Assembly (NCBI GenBank): GCA_902762305.1
Contig: CACWNW010000010.1
Location: 1-64,000, forward strand
Reading direction: 5' to 3'
DNA from: Fibrobacter succinogenes
GTDB lineage: Bacteria; Fibrobacterota; Fibrobacteria; Fibrobacterales; Fibrobacteraceae
DNA length: 64,000 bases
Translations under genes and position numbers: made by a program
Shown here: piece after piece, positions 43,118 through 51,893 of the stretch
Layout: each line of letters begins with the position of its first letter
Numbering within the stretch: position 1 is the first letter of the stretch
Notes under the pieces: generated by a model
Told to the model about the DNA's origin: nothing
Database searches by the model: none
The model's input: only the letters and a program-made list of their open reading frames with translations

Positions 43118-45144
43118 TAGACCAAACCTCCAGTCAAAAGAACAACAACAACCAGAGCGACGATACCCAGGATGCTAAGCCCAAGCTGCAGACGCACCTT
43201 GCGCACCTGGAAAACCGTAGCGCCGTCACCCAGGATGGTGGCGATGGAACCGAGCGTCCACTGGAACGCCTGCAAGAACGCATCGACGACCTTCTCGCAA
43301 ATCCAGGCGGCCACGTTCACGACCTTCACGAAGAAACCGTGCACGTAATCCCACATGAACGTCCAGCCGGCAGCGTAACCTTCGGGAGCGCTGGAGCCCT
43401 TGGCGGCCGGGATATGGGCATGCATCCAGCCCTTCCAGGCGATGAACATACCAACCACCGCGGCGAGCGTGCCGAGAGCGGCGAAGATAATCGGGTTCAC
43501 ATGTTCCGCAGCGCGCGGGATAAATTCACTCAGCAGGATATCCGGATTGAGCGACCTTGCCGGATCGAAGCTCTGGGCTGCAGCGAGCACCGGAGCAAGA
43601 GAATCGGCGAAGACGCGGACACCCATGTAATCGGCCCAGAGGTAACCGGCGAAAATAGAACCGAACGTCAGCACGATCATCGGGATGAGCATCACGGCCG
43701 GAGCTTCGTGGATATGAGCCTCGTTCTCCTTGCTACCACGGTAGCTACCGAAGAACGTCATGATGATGAGGCGGCCCATGTACACGGCAGTGATGACCGC
43801 GGTAAAGAGGCCGACCACGTAGAAGATCTTGTTCATCGGAACCACAGGGGCAAGCCAGGAACCGGTAATCACCCAGTTGCAGTCCGTGAAGATGCGTTCA
43901 AGGATGAGGTCCTTGGACCAGAAGCCCGCAAATCCCGGGAAGCCGATAATCGCGAGGAACGCGAAAATCATCACGCATGCAGTAACAGGCGTCTTCTTGA
44001 TAAGGCCACCCATATTGCGCATGTCCTGCTCGCCGCCCAGCGCGTGGATAACGGCACCGGCACCGAGGAAGAGGGATGCCTTGAAGAAGGCATGCGTAAA
44101 CACGTGGAAGATGGAGGCATCGAACGCCGATGCGCCCGCGGCCATGAACATGTAGCCGAGCTGGCTAATCGTGGAGTAGGCAAGCACCTTCTTGATATCG
44201 TTCTGGAACAGGCCCGCGAAGGCAGCCCAGAAGGCCGTGAGGGCACCCACCACCAGGATGATGTTCAGCACATCGGGGCAGATGACAAACAGGTTCGAGA
44301 GACGGGCCACCAGGTACACGCCGGAAGTCACCATCGTTGCGGCATGGATGAGGGCCGAAACCGGAGTCGGACCCGCCATGGCATCGGGCAACCAGGTGAG
44401 CAGCGGAATCTGCGCGGACTTACCCGTGCAGCCGACAAAGAACAGGACGCAAGTGATGGTGAGCATCGGCATGATGAGCTCGACGTGACCGCCGGCAATC
44501 AGCATGCTGATGAAATGGTTGAGCATGTCGTAGTTGAGGACGCCCGCACCGCCGAGGGTGACGAGGCTGAGCATACCGAGTAGGAACCCGATATCGCCCA
44601 CGCGGTTCACGATGAACGCCTTGTTCGCAGCCTTGCAGTTCTTGAGGTCCTTGTTCCAGAAGCCGATGAGCAGGTAGGAGCAGAGGCCCACGCCTTCCCA
44701 GCCGAGGAACGTAAGGAGCAGGTTGTCCGAAAGCACGAGCACAATCATGCTGAACAGGAACAGGTTGATGTAGGCGAAGAAGCGGGTGAACCCGCGGTCG
44801 CCGTGCATGTAACCGATGGAGTACAGCGTGATGAGCGTACCGATGCCGGTAACGAACAGCAGCATGATGCGCGAGAGGGCGTCGAACTGGAATCCGATAT
44901 TCACCTTCAGGAGGGGAATGTCAATCCAGTTGCAAATCGTCTCGCGGAATCCGGAAGCGGGCATGTTGACGGCAAGCACCGTCACGCAGGCGAACGAAAT
45001 CGCAGGGAGAATCACGGCGAGCGCGCCGATGAGGTTCTCGGGAGCGCCCTTCTTGTTGCCGGAAGATGTTACGGCAATCGCCCCCAGGATAATTGTTCCC
45101 AGCAGGGGGAAAAGCGGAATTAGCCACAAAGGAATATTCGTCAT
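43117..45144 (-). CDS. nuoL: NADH-quinone oxidoreductase subunit L
   Basis: The 675-residue proton-pumping subunit shows NuoL signatures: SIGYMHGDRGFTRFFAYINL, LTFLGWEGVGLCSYLLIGFW, GKSAQIPLLTWLPDAMAGPT, VSALIHAATMVTSGVYLVAR, and DIKKVLAYSTISQLGYMF. The lateral helix region is at the C-terminus. It starts 3 nt after the nuoK stop and is followed directly by nuoM. Confidence 0.96.
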   Translation of the reverse strand: MTNIPLWLIPLFPLLGTIILGAIAVTSSGNKKGAPENLIGALAVILPAISFACVTVLAVNMPASGFRETICNWIDIPLLKVNIGFQFDALSRIMLLFVTGIGTLITLYSIGYMHGDRGFTRFFAYINLFLFSMIVLVLSDNLLLTFLGWEGVGLCSYLLIGFWNKDLKNCKAANKAFIVNRVGDIGFLLGMLSLVTLGGAGVLNYDMLNHFISMLIAGGHVELIMPMLTITCVLFFVGCTGKSAQIPLLTWLPDAMAGPTPVSALIHAATMVTSGVYLVARLSNLFVICPDVLNIILVVGALTAFWAAFAGLFQNDIKKVLAYSTISQLGYMFMAAGASAFDASIFHVFTHAFFKASLFLGAGAVIHALGGEQDMRNMGGLIKKTPVTACVMIFAFLAIIGFPGFAGFWSKDLILERIFTDCNWVITGSWLAPVVPMNKIFYVVGLFTAVITAVYMGRLIIMTFFGSYRGSKENEAHIHEAPAVMLIPMIVLTFGSIFAGYLWADYMGVRVFADSLAPVLAAAQSFDPARSLNPDILLSEFIPRAAEHVNPIIFAALGTLAAVVGMFIAWKGWMHAHIPAAKGSSAPEGYAAGWTFMWDYVHGFFVKVVNVAAWICEKVVDAFLQAFQWTLGSIATILGDGATVFQVRKVRLQLGLSILGIVALVVVVLLTGGLV

Positions 45145-45147
45145 CGA

Positions 45148-45462
45148 TTAGCCCCTCATGTTGGAATACGAATCCGCATCGATGCTTTCGCGGTTGCGGA
45201 AAATCAGGATGACCATCGCGAACCCGACGCACGCTTCGGCGGCGGCAATGGCGATGGAGAACAGCGGAACAATCTGGCCCGCGACGCTCAATTCGGCAGG
45301 GAGCGTCTTCGCGAAGCCCACGAAGGAAAGGTTCACCGCGTTCAGGGCGAGTTCAACCCCCATGAGCACGAAGATAATGTTCCTGCGCGTGATGGCGACC
45401 AGAATGCCGATGGCAAAAAGCGCAAGGGCAAGAATCTGAATGAAAATGGGTTGGAGTTCCAT
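45148..45462 (-). CDS. nuoK: NADH-quinone oxidoreductase subunit K
   Basis: The 104-residue membrane subunit has three hydrophobic segments and the typical NIIFVLMGVELALNAVNLSFVGF and AAAEACVGFAMVILIFR, with the conserved membrane Glu residues. ATG shares a base with the nuoJ stop. Confidence 0.96.
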   Translation of the reverse strand: MELQPIFIQILALALFAIGILVAITRRNIIFVLMGVELALNAVNLSFVGFAKTLPAELSVAGQIVPLFSIAIAAAEACVGFAMVILIFRNRESIDADSYSNMRG

Positions 45463-46004
45463 CAGTGATTATCCTCCGTATTTTCAGTTTCGATAGACCC
45501 GAGGCGCTTCTTGGCCATGAGCACGGCGGCAACCATGGCGGAAAGCAGCAAGAGGCCGAGGATTTCGAAAAGGATAAAGTAGCCAGGACCGGTCTGCGCC
45601 ACATCGAAAAGCGTCTTGGACGTGAGCGCCACGGAGCCGCGGAGCGCCGTCGTATCGAAGGCGAGCGGGGCACGCACCAGCGCGAAGCCGACAAGGCCGG
45701 CAAGCACGATGACCGAGGGCAAGATAAAGAGCGACACCTTGTCGAACATCGGCGTCTTGGAATCGCGGGCACCGTTCAGCACCATGATGACGAACGTAAC
45801 GAGCATCATGATAGCGCCGGCGTAGACCATGATCTGCACGACACCGAGGAAGGGGCTACCGAGAAGGCCGTAGATGCCGGCCAAGGCAACCATAGTCGTA
45901 ATCAGAGAGAGCGCTCCGTAGAGCGGATGGCGGCTCAGGAGCACGCACACGGCGGCCCCGAGGGCAATCACGGCGAGAATGATGAAATAAATCAGGGCAA
46001 GCAT
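45462..46004 (-). CDS. nuoJ: NADH-quinone oxidoreductase subunit J
   Basis: The 180-residue subunit contains five predicted membrane segments and the family stretch GVVQIMVYAGAIMMLVTFVIMVLN. It shares a single base with the nuoI stop upstream and with the nuoK start downstream, so the three are tightly coupled. Confidence 0.95.
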   Translation of the reverse strand: MLALIYFIILAVIALGAAVCVLLSRHPLYGALSLITTMVALAGIYGLLGSPFLGVVQIMVYAGAIMMLVTFVIMVLNGARDSKTPMFDKVSLFILPSVIVLAGLVGFALVRAPLAFDTTALRGSVALTSKTLFDVAQTGPGYFILFEILGLLLLSAMVAAVLMAKKRLGSIETENTEDNH

Positions 46005-46570
46005 TACTTAACCTCCATTCCCCAGACCTTGCGGGCCTCGGCGTTCTTGGTACCGCCCGGAGCCACCTGGCTCTGTTCGTCGTCGGGGTAATCCTTCGGA
46101 TCCCAGGCGGTAAGGGTTTCGAGAGTCGCCACGAACTCGTCGCGGGAACGGTGCTCGAATACAATCTCCTTCGTATCCATGCGGAGCGCATCCACCGGGC
46201 AGGCTTCCACACACAAGCCGCAGAACACGCAGATCAAGTGGTCGATGTCGAAGCGCTTCACCTTCTTCTCGATGCGCGGGTCGTCACTGCGGGTCGCTTC
46301 GATGTAGATGCAGTGCGCAGGGCATGCCGCGGCGCACATGCCGCAGGCGACGCAACGCGGAGAGCCATCGGGCCTCTTCATCAGGCGGTGCTTCGCGCGG
46401 TAGGTGTTGCGGATCTCGGGCTGGCCTTCCGGGTACGAAATCGTCGGAAGCGTCTCGTAACGGAACAGGCCGCGGGCCGCATGCTTGAGAGTCGTGAACA
46501 AGCCACGCAGGGCTTCGAAAATATAGAGGCGTTCCACAAGGTTCATGGGCCTCTGTCTAATAACGCGCAT
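46004..46570 (-). CDS. nuoI: NADH-quinone oxidoreductase subunit I
   Basis: NuoI carries two [4Fe-4S] clusters (N6a and N6b) linking the peripheral arm to NuoB. The 188-residue protein has both ligand motifs: CVACGMCAAACPAHCI and CVFCGLCVEACPVDAL. The ATG shares one base with the nuoH stop. Confidence 0.97.
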   Translation of the reverse strand: MRVIRQRPMNLVERLYIFEALRGLFTTLKHAARGLFRYETLPTISYPEGQPEIRNTYRAKHRLMKRPDGSPRCVACGMCAAACPAHCIYIEATRSDDPRIEKKVKRFDIDHLICVFCGLCVEACPVDALRMDTKEIVFEHRSRDEFVATLETLTAWDPKDYPDDEQSQVAPGGTKNAEARKVWGMEVK

Positions 46571-47925
46571 TAGTTACCTCCTACAAGCTTCGCGATGACC
46601 GCAGTCACCACAAGGTTGATGAGGGCGATATTCAGAATAATCTTCCAGCCCAGGTTCATCACATGGTCGTAGCGGAAGCGCGGGAGAGTCCAGCGCACCC
46701 AGATCCACACCCAGCAGAACATGACGCTCTTCGCGACAAGCACGAGCAGGTGGATGAGCGCCGTACCGATTGCGGTAGCAAGGCTACCCACGGCAACGCC
46801 GTTCACGACCATATTGGCCGGATTGTAGAAGAACCAGGCAGCCACGCCGAGAATCGCGAGCACGGCAACCGCGGCCCAGGCGATAATCTTGTAGAGCTTG
46901 TATTCCTGGAGGATTTCCAGCTTGTTGCTCTGCTTGGAAACCGCGAGCTTCTTGGAGTAGCGGTGAAGCATGTGCAAGAAGGCGAGAGCGAGGAACACGA
47001 GCACGCCGCAGAGCACCGCAAGCGAGCCGCCCATGTGGGCCTGCATCGTCTCGGTCGTCACGAACGGCACCGAGTAGCCGCCCAGGAAGAGCGTCGCGAT
47101 AAGGAAGCTGTTGATGCAGATGTGCGAGTATTCACCCATGTAGAACAGGCCGAACTGCATGGCGCCGTATTCGGTATGGTAACCGGCGACCAGTTCGGGT
47201 TCGCCTTCGGCGACGTCGAACGGGGCGCGGCCGGTTTCGGCGATGCTAGCAATCAAGAAGCAGAAGAACGCCACCGGCTGGGCAACGATGCCCCACACGT
47301 GATGTTCCTGCCAGTTCACGATATCGGTCAGGTTGAAGGAACCCGCGAGGAGCAGGATGCCCATCATCGAGAGGCCGAGGCACACTTCGTAGCTGATGGT
47401 CATGGAACTCGTACGCAGTGCACCGAGGAAGCTGTACTTGGACTTGGAAGCCCAACCGGCCAATACGGCGCCGTACGCGGAAAGCGACGAGAGGCCGAAC
47501 AGCAGGAGCACGCCCACATCGGAATCGATGATGGAGCCCGCGATACGGACGGTCTGACCGCCCCACTCGAACACCATCGGGCCGAACCACGGAATGACGC
47601 AGGGAGAAAGGAACACGATGGCGAACGGGATTGCCGGAGCCACGTAGTAGAGCACCTTGTTCACGCCCGCGGGAGCGAACATTTCCTTGAAGAACAGCTT
47701 GGTACCGTCGCACATGTTCTGTACGTAACCGAGCAGGCGGATCTTGCCGAAATACGGAATCTTGATGTACGAGCGGTTCGGGCCCTGGCGGTCCTGCATG
47801 AAGCCCGCACCACGGCGTTCCATCGGGATCAAAAGAAGGATGTAGAGGACCGGCACGAAGCAGAAGGCGAACTTCGCTATCGTGATGAGCCATTCAATCC
47901 AGGTTTTGGATTCAATTATATCCAT
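46570..47925 (-). CDS. nuoH: NADH-quinone oxidoreductase subunit H with extra membrane insertion
   Basis: NuoH forms the quinone-site membrane subunit. Family segments include RRGAGFMQDRQGPNR, GWASKSKYSFLGALRTSSMT, ETGRAPFDVAEGEPELVAGY and, near the end, WVRWTLPRFRYDHVMNLGWK. At 451 residues it is about 110 longer than usual. The excess lies between about 300 and 410 and has charged (HRYSKKLAVSKQSNKLEILQ) and hydrophobic parts (IIAWAAVAVLAILGVAAWFF). Otherwise it looks intact. The ATG shares a base with the nuoG stop. Confidence 0.95.
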   Translation of the reverse strand: MDIIESKTWIEWLITIAKFAFCFVPVLYILLLIPMERRGAGFMQDRQGPNRSYIKIPYFGKIRLLGYVQNMCDGTKLFFKEMFAPAGVNKVLYYVAPAIPFAIVFLSPCVIPWFGPMVFEWGGQTVRIAGSIIDSDVGVLLLFGLSSLSAYGAVLAGWASKSKYSFLGALRTSSMTISYEVCLGLSMMGILLLAGSFNLTDIVNWQEHHVWGIVAQPVAFFCFLIASIAETGRAPFDVAEGEPELVAGYHTEYGAMQFGLFYMGEYSHICINSFLIATLFLGGYSVPFVTTETMQAHMGGSLAVLCGVLVFLALAFLHMLHRYSKKLAVSKQSNKLEILQEYKLYKIIAWAAVAVLAILGVAAWFFYNPANMVVNGVAVGSLATAIGTALIHLLVLVAKSVMFCWVWIWVRWTLPRFRYDHVMNLGWKIILNIALINLVVTAVIAKLVGGN

Positions 47926-49517
47926 TATGCTTCACCTCCCTCGAGGAGTTTGCCTGTACTCTTGATTGCATCGTAGGTGAGACCAGCGAGGACCGGCGCA
48001 TACTCGCCCGCCTTCTTGAAGGCTTCGCTTGCGCACTTGAACTCGCTACCCGCCATGTGGGAAACCACCTGGTATGCAGCCCAGAGATTCTCATCGGGGC
48101 AGACCGGGCAGGCGTTCAGTTTCTGCAGGATGTTCAGGCTGTTCACCATCGTGCCCTGGACTTCGCTCCAGTGGCGGATACCGATGGCGATGGTGGCCTT
48201 CTTCACCGTCTCGTCGTCGAACGGAGAGAGAGCCACGCGGCAGTTGATCTTTTCGAGCGTCGCAGCCGCAGCCGGGTCTTCGCCGAAGAGGTTCGCGTTC
48301 ACGGTCAGGAGCGTCTCGAATTCAGAGGCGCGCTTCATGAATTCGGAAACATCGGCAAAGCCGAGGAGCTTCATGCCGGCGCGGTTAGCCACCGGGTCAC
48401 CGCTCTTCGCGATACCGTCGGGAGCGTTCACCTTCAAAAGCGAACCGCCGAAGATTTCGGCGCGGTCACCGAGCGTTTCCTTGAGCAGGCGGAGCGCAGC
48501 GAGGTCTTCCATGGTGCAGGAGCCGCCCGCAACGAGGGCAATCTTCCCTTCACCGAAGGCCATCTTGTGAGCGCCCATCGCCGGGAGCCTGTTCTTGTCG
48601 AATTCCTGGAAAGCGAGACGGCTCGTGTTAGAGAGCCAGCTGCGGTTCACCACCGGGTTGCAGCGCGGCATCACACGGTAGATGTGGCCGTCGGCATAGT
48701 CGAGCCAGATGTTCGCACCGAGGGAATCGTCCATCGAAATCGTCGGCGTGTGGGAAAGGAGCCATACGCGCTTCTGGAAGCGGAAGTATTTCGCGGTCAT
48801 CGCACCCACGGGGCACACGTCCGTCACGCACAGGTCGTATTCATGGTCGAGCTTTTCGCCCGGGAAGGTAGTAATGTAAGTGTGGTCGGCACGGCCGGCG
48901 AGCTGCAGCTGTTCGGAACCGGCGATGCTACGCATAAAGCGCACGCAACGGTCGCACTGCACGCAGCGTTCCTCGTCGAGCAACACGCGGGGGCCAAGGT
49001 CCACATGCTTGCCGCCACGGAGCTGACCCTTCGCATCGATAAACTGGTGCGCGGGATTGCCGTGGTAGTTCTTGCCGTATTCGGGGCGCATGCGGGATTC
49101 GTTCTGGCCCGCTTCCATGTAGTTTTCTTGCAGGGTGCATTCACCGGCCTTGTCGCAAATGGGGCAATCGAGCGGGTGGTTCACCAGCATGAATTCCTGA
49201 GTGGCCTTGCGGGCGTTCTTCACGCGGGCACTGGAGGCCGGCGTGTAGATTTTCATACCCGGAGAAACCGGCGTGTAGCATGCAATCACGAGCATGCGGC
49301 CACGCGGGCCTTCCTGTTCCACCAAGCACTGGCGGCAGTTACCCGATACCGGCAGGTAAGGATGGTAACATACGTGAGGAGTTTCAATCCCGACAGCCTT
49401 GAGGGCCTCGAGCAGGTTCGTATCGCCAGGCACCATCACCGGCTTGTCGTCCACGAAGATTTCCACCTTCGGGCTGTTCTCGGTCGGGAGTTTCGGCATG
49501 TTGTAGTAGTTACTCAT
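47925..49517 (-). CDS. nuoG: NADH-quinone oxidoreductase subunit G
   Basis: NuoG carries several Fe-S clusters in the electron-input arm. ATG 49517 (MSNYYNMPKL) is preferred over the longer frame that overlaps nuoF. The N-terminal ferredoxin-like part has CYHPYLPVSGNCRQC, the next cluster motif is HPLDCPICDKAGEC, followed by ERCVQCDRCVRF and the CPVGAM region. The molybdopterin-like domain is shortened, giving 530 residues, as in other bacterial short-form NuoG. It starts 4 nt after the nuoF stop. Confidence 0.95.
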   Translation of the reverse strand: MSNYYNMPKLPTENSPKVEIFVDDKPVMVPGDTNLLEALKAVGIETPHVCYHPYLPVSGNCRQCLVEQEGPRGRMLVIACYTPVSPGMKIYTPASSARVKNARKATQEFMLVNHPLDCPICDKAGECTLQENYMEAGQNESRMRPEYGKNYHGNPAHQFIDAKGQLRGGKHVDLGPRVLLDEERCVQCDRCVRFMRSIAGSEQLQLAGRADHTYITTFPGEKLDHEYDLCVTDVCPVGAMTAKYFRFQKRVWLLSHTPTISMDDSLGANIWLDYADGHIYRVMPRCNPVVNRSWLSNTSRLAFQEFDKNRLPAMGAHKMAFGEGKIALVAGGSCTMEDLAALRLLKETLGDRAEIFGGSLLKVNAPDGIAKSGDPVANRAGMKLLGFADVSEFMKRASEFETLLTVNANLFGEDPAAAATLEKINCRVALSPFDDETVKKATIAIGIRHWSEVQGTMVNSLNILQKLNACPVCPDENLWAAYQVVSHMAGSEFKCASEAFKKAGEYAPVLAGLTYDAIKSTGKLLEGGEA

Positions 49518-49521
49518 ATTA

Positions 49522-50829
49522 TTACCAGAAAATTCCAGGACGATAGTTATCCTGAACACGCGGCTTGGCGTGGTCGGGGTTCTTTGCGATTAATTCATCG
49601 AAGTCGGCTCTGAACTTTGCGGTGTAGCTGGACACCGGGCCACCGAGCGAAATGGACAACGGGCAAATCGTCACGCCGCCAAAGCCGCCAGACAGGCTCT
49701 GCATCAGTTCCACGTCGCCGTCGTGGCCCTTGCCTTCCACAATCTGGTTCAGGATGCGGTGCAGAAGGCCCGTACCCTCGCGGCACGGAGTGCACTGGCC
49801 GCAGGATTCGTGGCTGTAGAAGTTGCCGAGCACGTTCAGGAGTTCCGCCATGTTGTGCGTATCGTTAATCACGATCATGGCACCCGAACCGAACATAGTC
49901 TTCATCGAGGCGAGGCATTCGTAGTCCATCGTCGCGACGGCGCATTCGCCCGCGTTCAGCGGAGCACAAGAAGAACCGCCCGGCAGCACGGCCTTCAGGT
50001 TCCCGCCAGCGACACCGCCGGCATATTCGTTAATCATCGTCATCATCGGGGTCCCGAGAGGAGCCTCGTACACGCCTGGGTTCTTCACGTCGCCGGAGAT
50101 GCAGAACACCTTCGTGCCGCCGGCACGGGGCGTACCCATCTTGGCGTATTCGCTCGGATCGTGCTGCAGGATCCACGGGAGAGCCATGATGGTCTCGACG
50201 TTGTTCACGCAGGTCGGGGACTTCCAGGCGCCGCTAACCGCCGGGAAAGGAGGTTTGAGGCGGGGCTGACCCTTCTGGCCTTCAAGCGAGTTGATAAGAG
50301 CAGTTTCTTCACCGCAGATGTAGGCACCGGCACCGCGATGCACGAAGATGTCAAAGCTGAACTTCGTGCCGCAAATGTTCTCGCCGAGGTAACCGGCGGC
50401 GTAAGCCTGGTTCAAGGCCTTGTTGATGCTCTCGATGCAGGGCAGGAATTCGCCACGGCAGTAGATGTATGCCGCGCGGGAACCGAGGGCCCATGCCGCA
50501 ATGATCAAGCCTTCGATAAGGCGGTGCGGATCTTCCATCATCAGGAAGTGGTCCTTGAACGTACCGCCTTCGCCTTCGTCAGCGTTCACCACGATGTACA
50601 CGGGCTTGCCGGAATTGCGGGGCACGAAGCTCCACTTCATGCCGGTCGGGAAGCCTGCACCGCCACGACCGCGCAGGTTAGAGCGCTGCACGTAGTCGAT
50701 GAGCTCGAACTGGCTCATGTTGAACAGGCGTTCCGAAATATTCGCGTAGCCGCCCAGCTTCTTGTAGACTTCGATGTCCTGGGCGCCCTTGCCGAAATTC
50801 GCTGTACAAACTTTTACACATTCTGCCAT
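49522..50829 (-). CDS. nuoF: NADH-quinone oxidoreductase subunit F
   Basis: NuoF binds NADH and FMN and carries cluster N3. The 435-residue protein has GRGGAGFPTGMKW (FMN), NADEGEGGTFKD, GAGAYICGEETALINSLEG (NADH), and the [4Fe-4S] motif ESCGQCTPCREG with a downstream Cys. It follows nuoE with a 2-nt gap. Confidence 0.97.
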   Translation of the reverse strand: MAECVKVCTANFGKGAQDIEVYKKLGGYANISERLFNMSQFELIDYVQRSNLRGRGGAGFPTGMKWSFVPRNSGKPVYIVVNADEGEGGTFKDHFLMMEDPHRLIEGLIIAAWALGSRAAYIYCRGEFLPCIESINKALNQAYAAGYLGENICGTKFSFDIFVHRGAGAYICGEETALINSLEGQKGQPRLKPPFPAVSGAWKSPTCVNNVETIMALPWILQHDPSEYAKMGTPRAGGTKVFCISGDVKNPGVYEAPLGTPMMTMINEYAGGVAGGNLKAVLPGGSSCAPLNAGECAVATMDYECLASMKTMFGSGAMIVINDTHNMAELLNVLGNFYSHESCGQCTPCREGTGLLHRILNQIVEGKGHDGDVELMQSLSGGFGGVTICPLSISLGGPVSSYTAKFRADFDELIAKNPDHAKPRVQDNYRPGIFW

Positions 50830-50831
50830 AA

Positions 50832-51893
50832 TTACTTAGCCTCCTCGACCGGAGCCGGCTTCTGGGTGGTCACGGCTTCATTCGAAGGTTTCGCCGTACG
50901 TTCGCCGGAAGTGGCAATCATGCGGTACACGTCGCCGACCTTGCCGGCAGCGTCCACGAAAGCCTTGTCCTTCACGCCGGGTTCACCGACAGCAACCCAA
51001 GAAGAGCCGTTCTTCTTTTCCACCACGATCTTCGTGAACTCGGGAGCGCCCTTCCATGTGAGGGTAGCGCCGCTTTCATCGGCTTCGGCCTTCACGTTCA
51101 AAACCGGAGAAGGAGGAGCGTAGTCGGCAACCTGCGGCTTCGCCGTAGCGCCCGGAGCACCGGGGTGGCCGCAGTGGCCCTTCACGATACCGCCCAGCAC
51201 GTCGTGCTTCGGCATGTCGTTCACATGCGCACGGCACCAGTCGATAATGCGGTCGATGCTCGCTTCGGTAAGAGTCGTGCCGCGCTTCATCTTGAGCTGA
51301 CCATCGACCACGTCGGTGGCGAAGTCATCGTTCACCAGCATCATCGGGCCGTTTCCGCAGCTGCCCAGGCATTCCACCTGGAGCACGGTAAAGAGCCCAT
51401 CGGGAGTGGTCTCGCCCGTCTTCACGCCGAGCTTATTTTCCACATACTTGATGAGCGGCTGCGCACCCTTGATGGCGCAGCTGATGTTGCGGCAGAACTG
51501 CAGCAGGAACTTGCCCTTCGGAGCGTGGTTGTACATCGTGTAGAAAGTCGCGACACCGAGCGCGTGTGCCGGAGCGCAACCGCAAACGTTAGCAGCCCAG
51601 CGGATACCTTCGGTCGGAACCCAGCCGAACACGCCCTGCACGAGCCACAGCACTTCGAGGAGAGCTCCCTGGCCCACCGGGTAGCGGCTGAGCAGGTCGG
51701 CGCAACGTTCCTTGATTTCGGGAGTGTCGAGCTTAGCGAGCACTTCCTTCGGCTCGGGCTGCGGCACGGCCTTGTTCACGTAGCCGAAAGTCTGGCCCGG
51801 ATCCGGAAGCGCGTCGATAGACTGCGTCGGACCGTCGAACTTCAGGCGGTTATTGGAGACAAACTGAACAGCACCAGTAATGTGATCTCTCAT
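50832..51893 (-). CDS. nuoE: NADH-quinone oxidoreductase subunit E with fibronectin-like C-terminal extension
   Basis: The 353-residue protein has the NuoE thioredoxin-like ferredoxin domain with [2Fe-2S] ligands Cys134, Cys139, Cys175 and Cys179 (CRNISC and CLGSC). NuoE is normally about 160-200 residues. Residues about 260-340 form an extra domain resembling fibronectin type III (PPSPVLNVKAEADESGATLT, FTKIVVEKKNGSSWVAVGEP, DVYRMIATSGERTAKPS), reached by a Gly/Pro-rich linker. The gene overlaps the nuoD stop by 4 nt. The core call is very secure; the tail's role is unknown. Confidence 0.95.
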   Translation of the reverse strand: MRDHITGAVQFVSNNRLKFDGPTQSIDALPDPGQTFGYVNKAVPQPEPKEVLAKLDTPEIKERCADLLSRYPVGQGALLEVLWLVQGVFGWVPTEGIRWAANVCGCAPAHALGVATFYTMYNHAPKGKFLLQFCRNISCAIKGAQPLIKYVENKLGVKTGETTPDGLFTVLQVECLGSCGNGPMMLVNDDFATDVVDGQLKMKRGTTLTEASIDRIIDWCRAHVNDMPKHDVLGGIVKGHCGHPGAPGATAKPQVADYAPPSPVLNVKAEADESGATLTWKGAPEFTKIVVEKKNGSSWVAVGEPGVKDKAFVDAAGKVGDVYRMIATSGERTAKPSNEAVTTQKPAPVEEAK

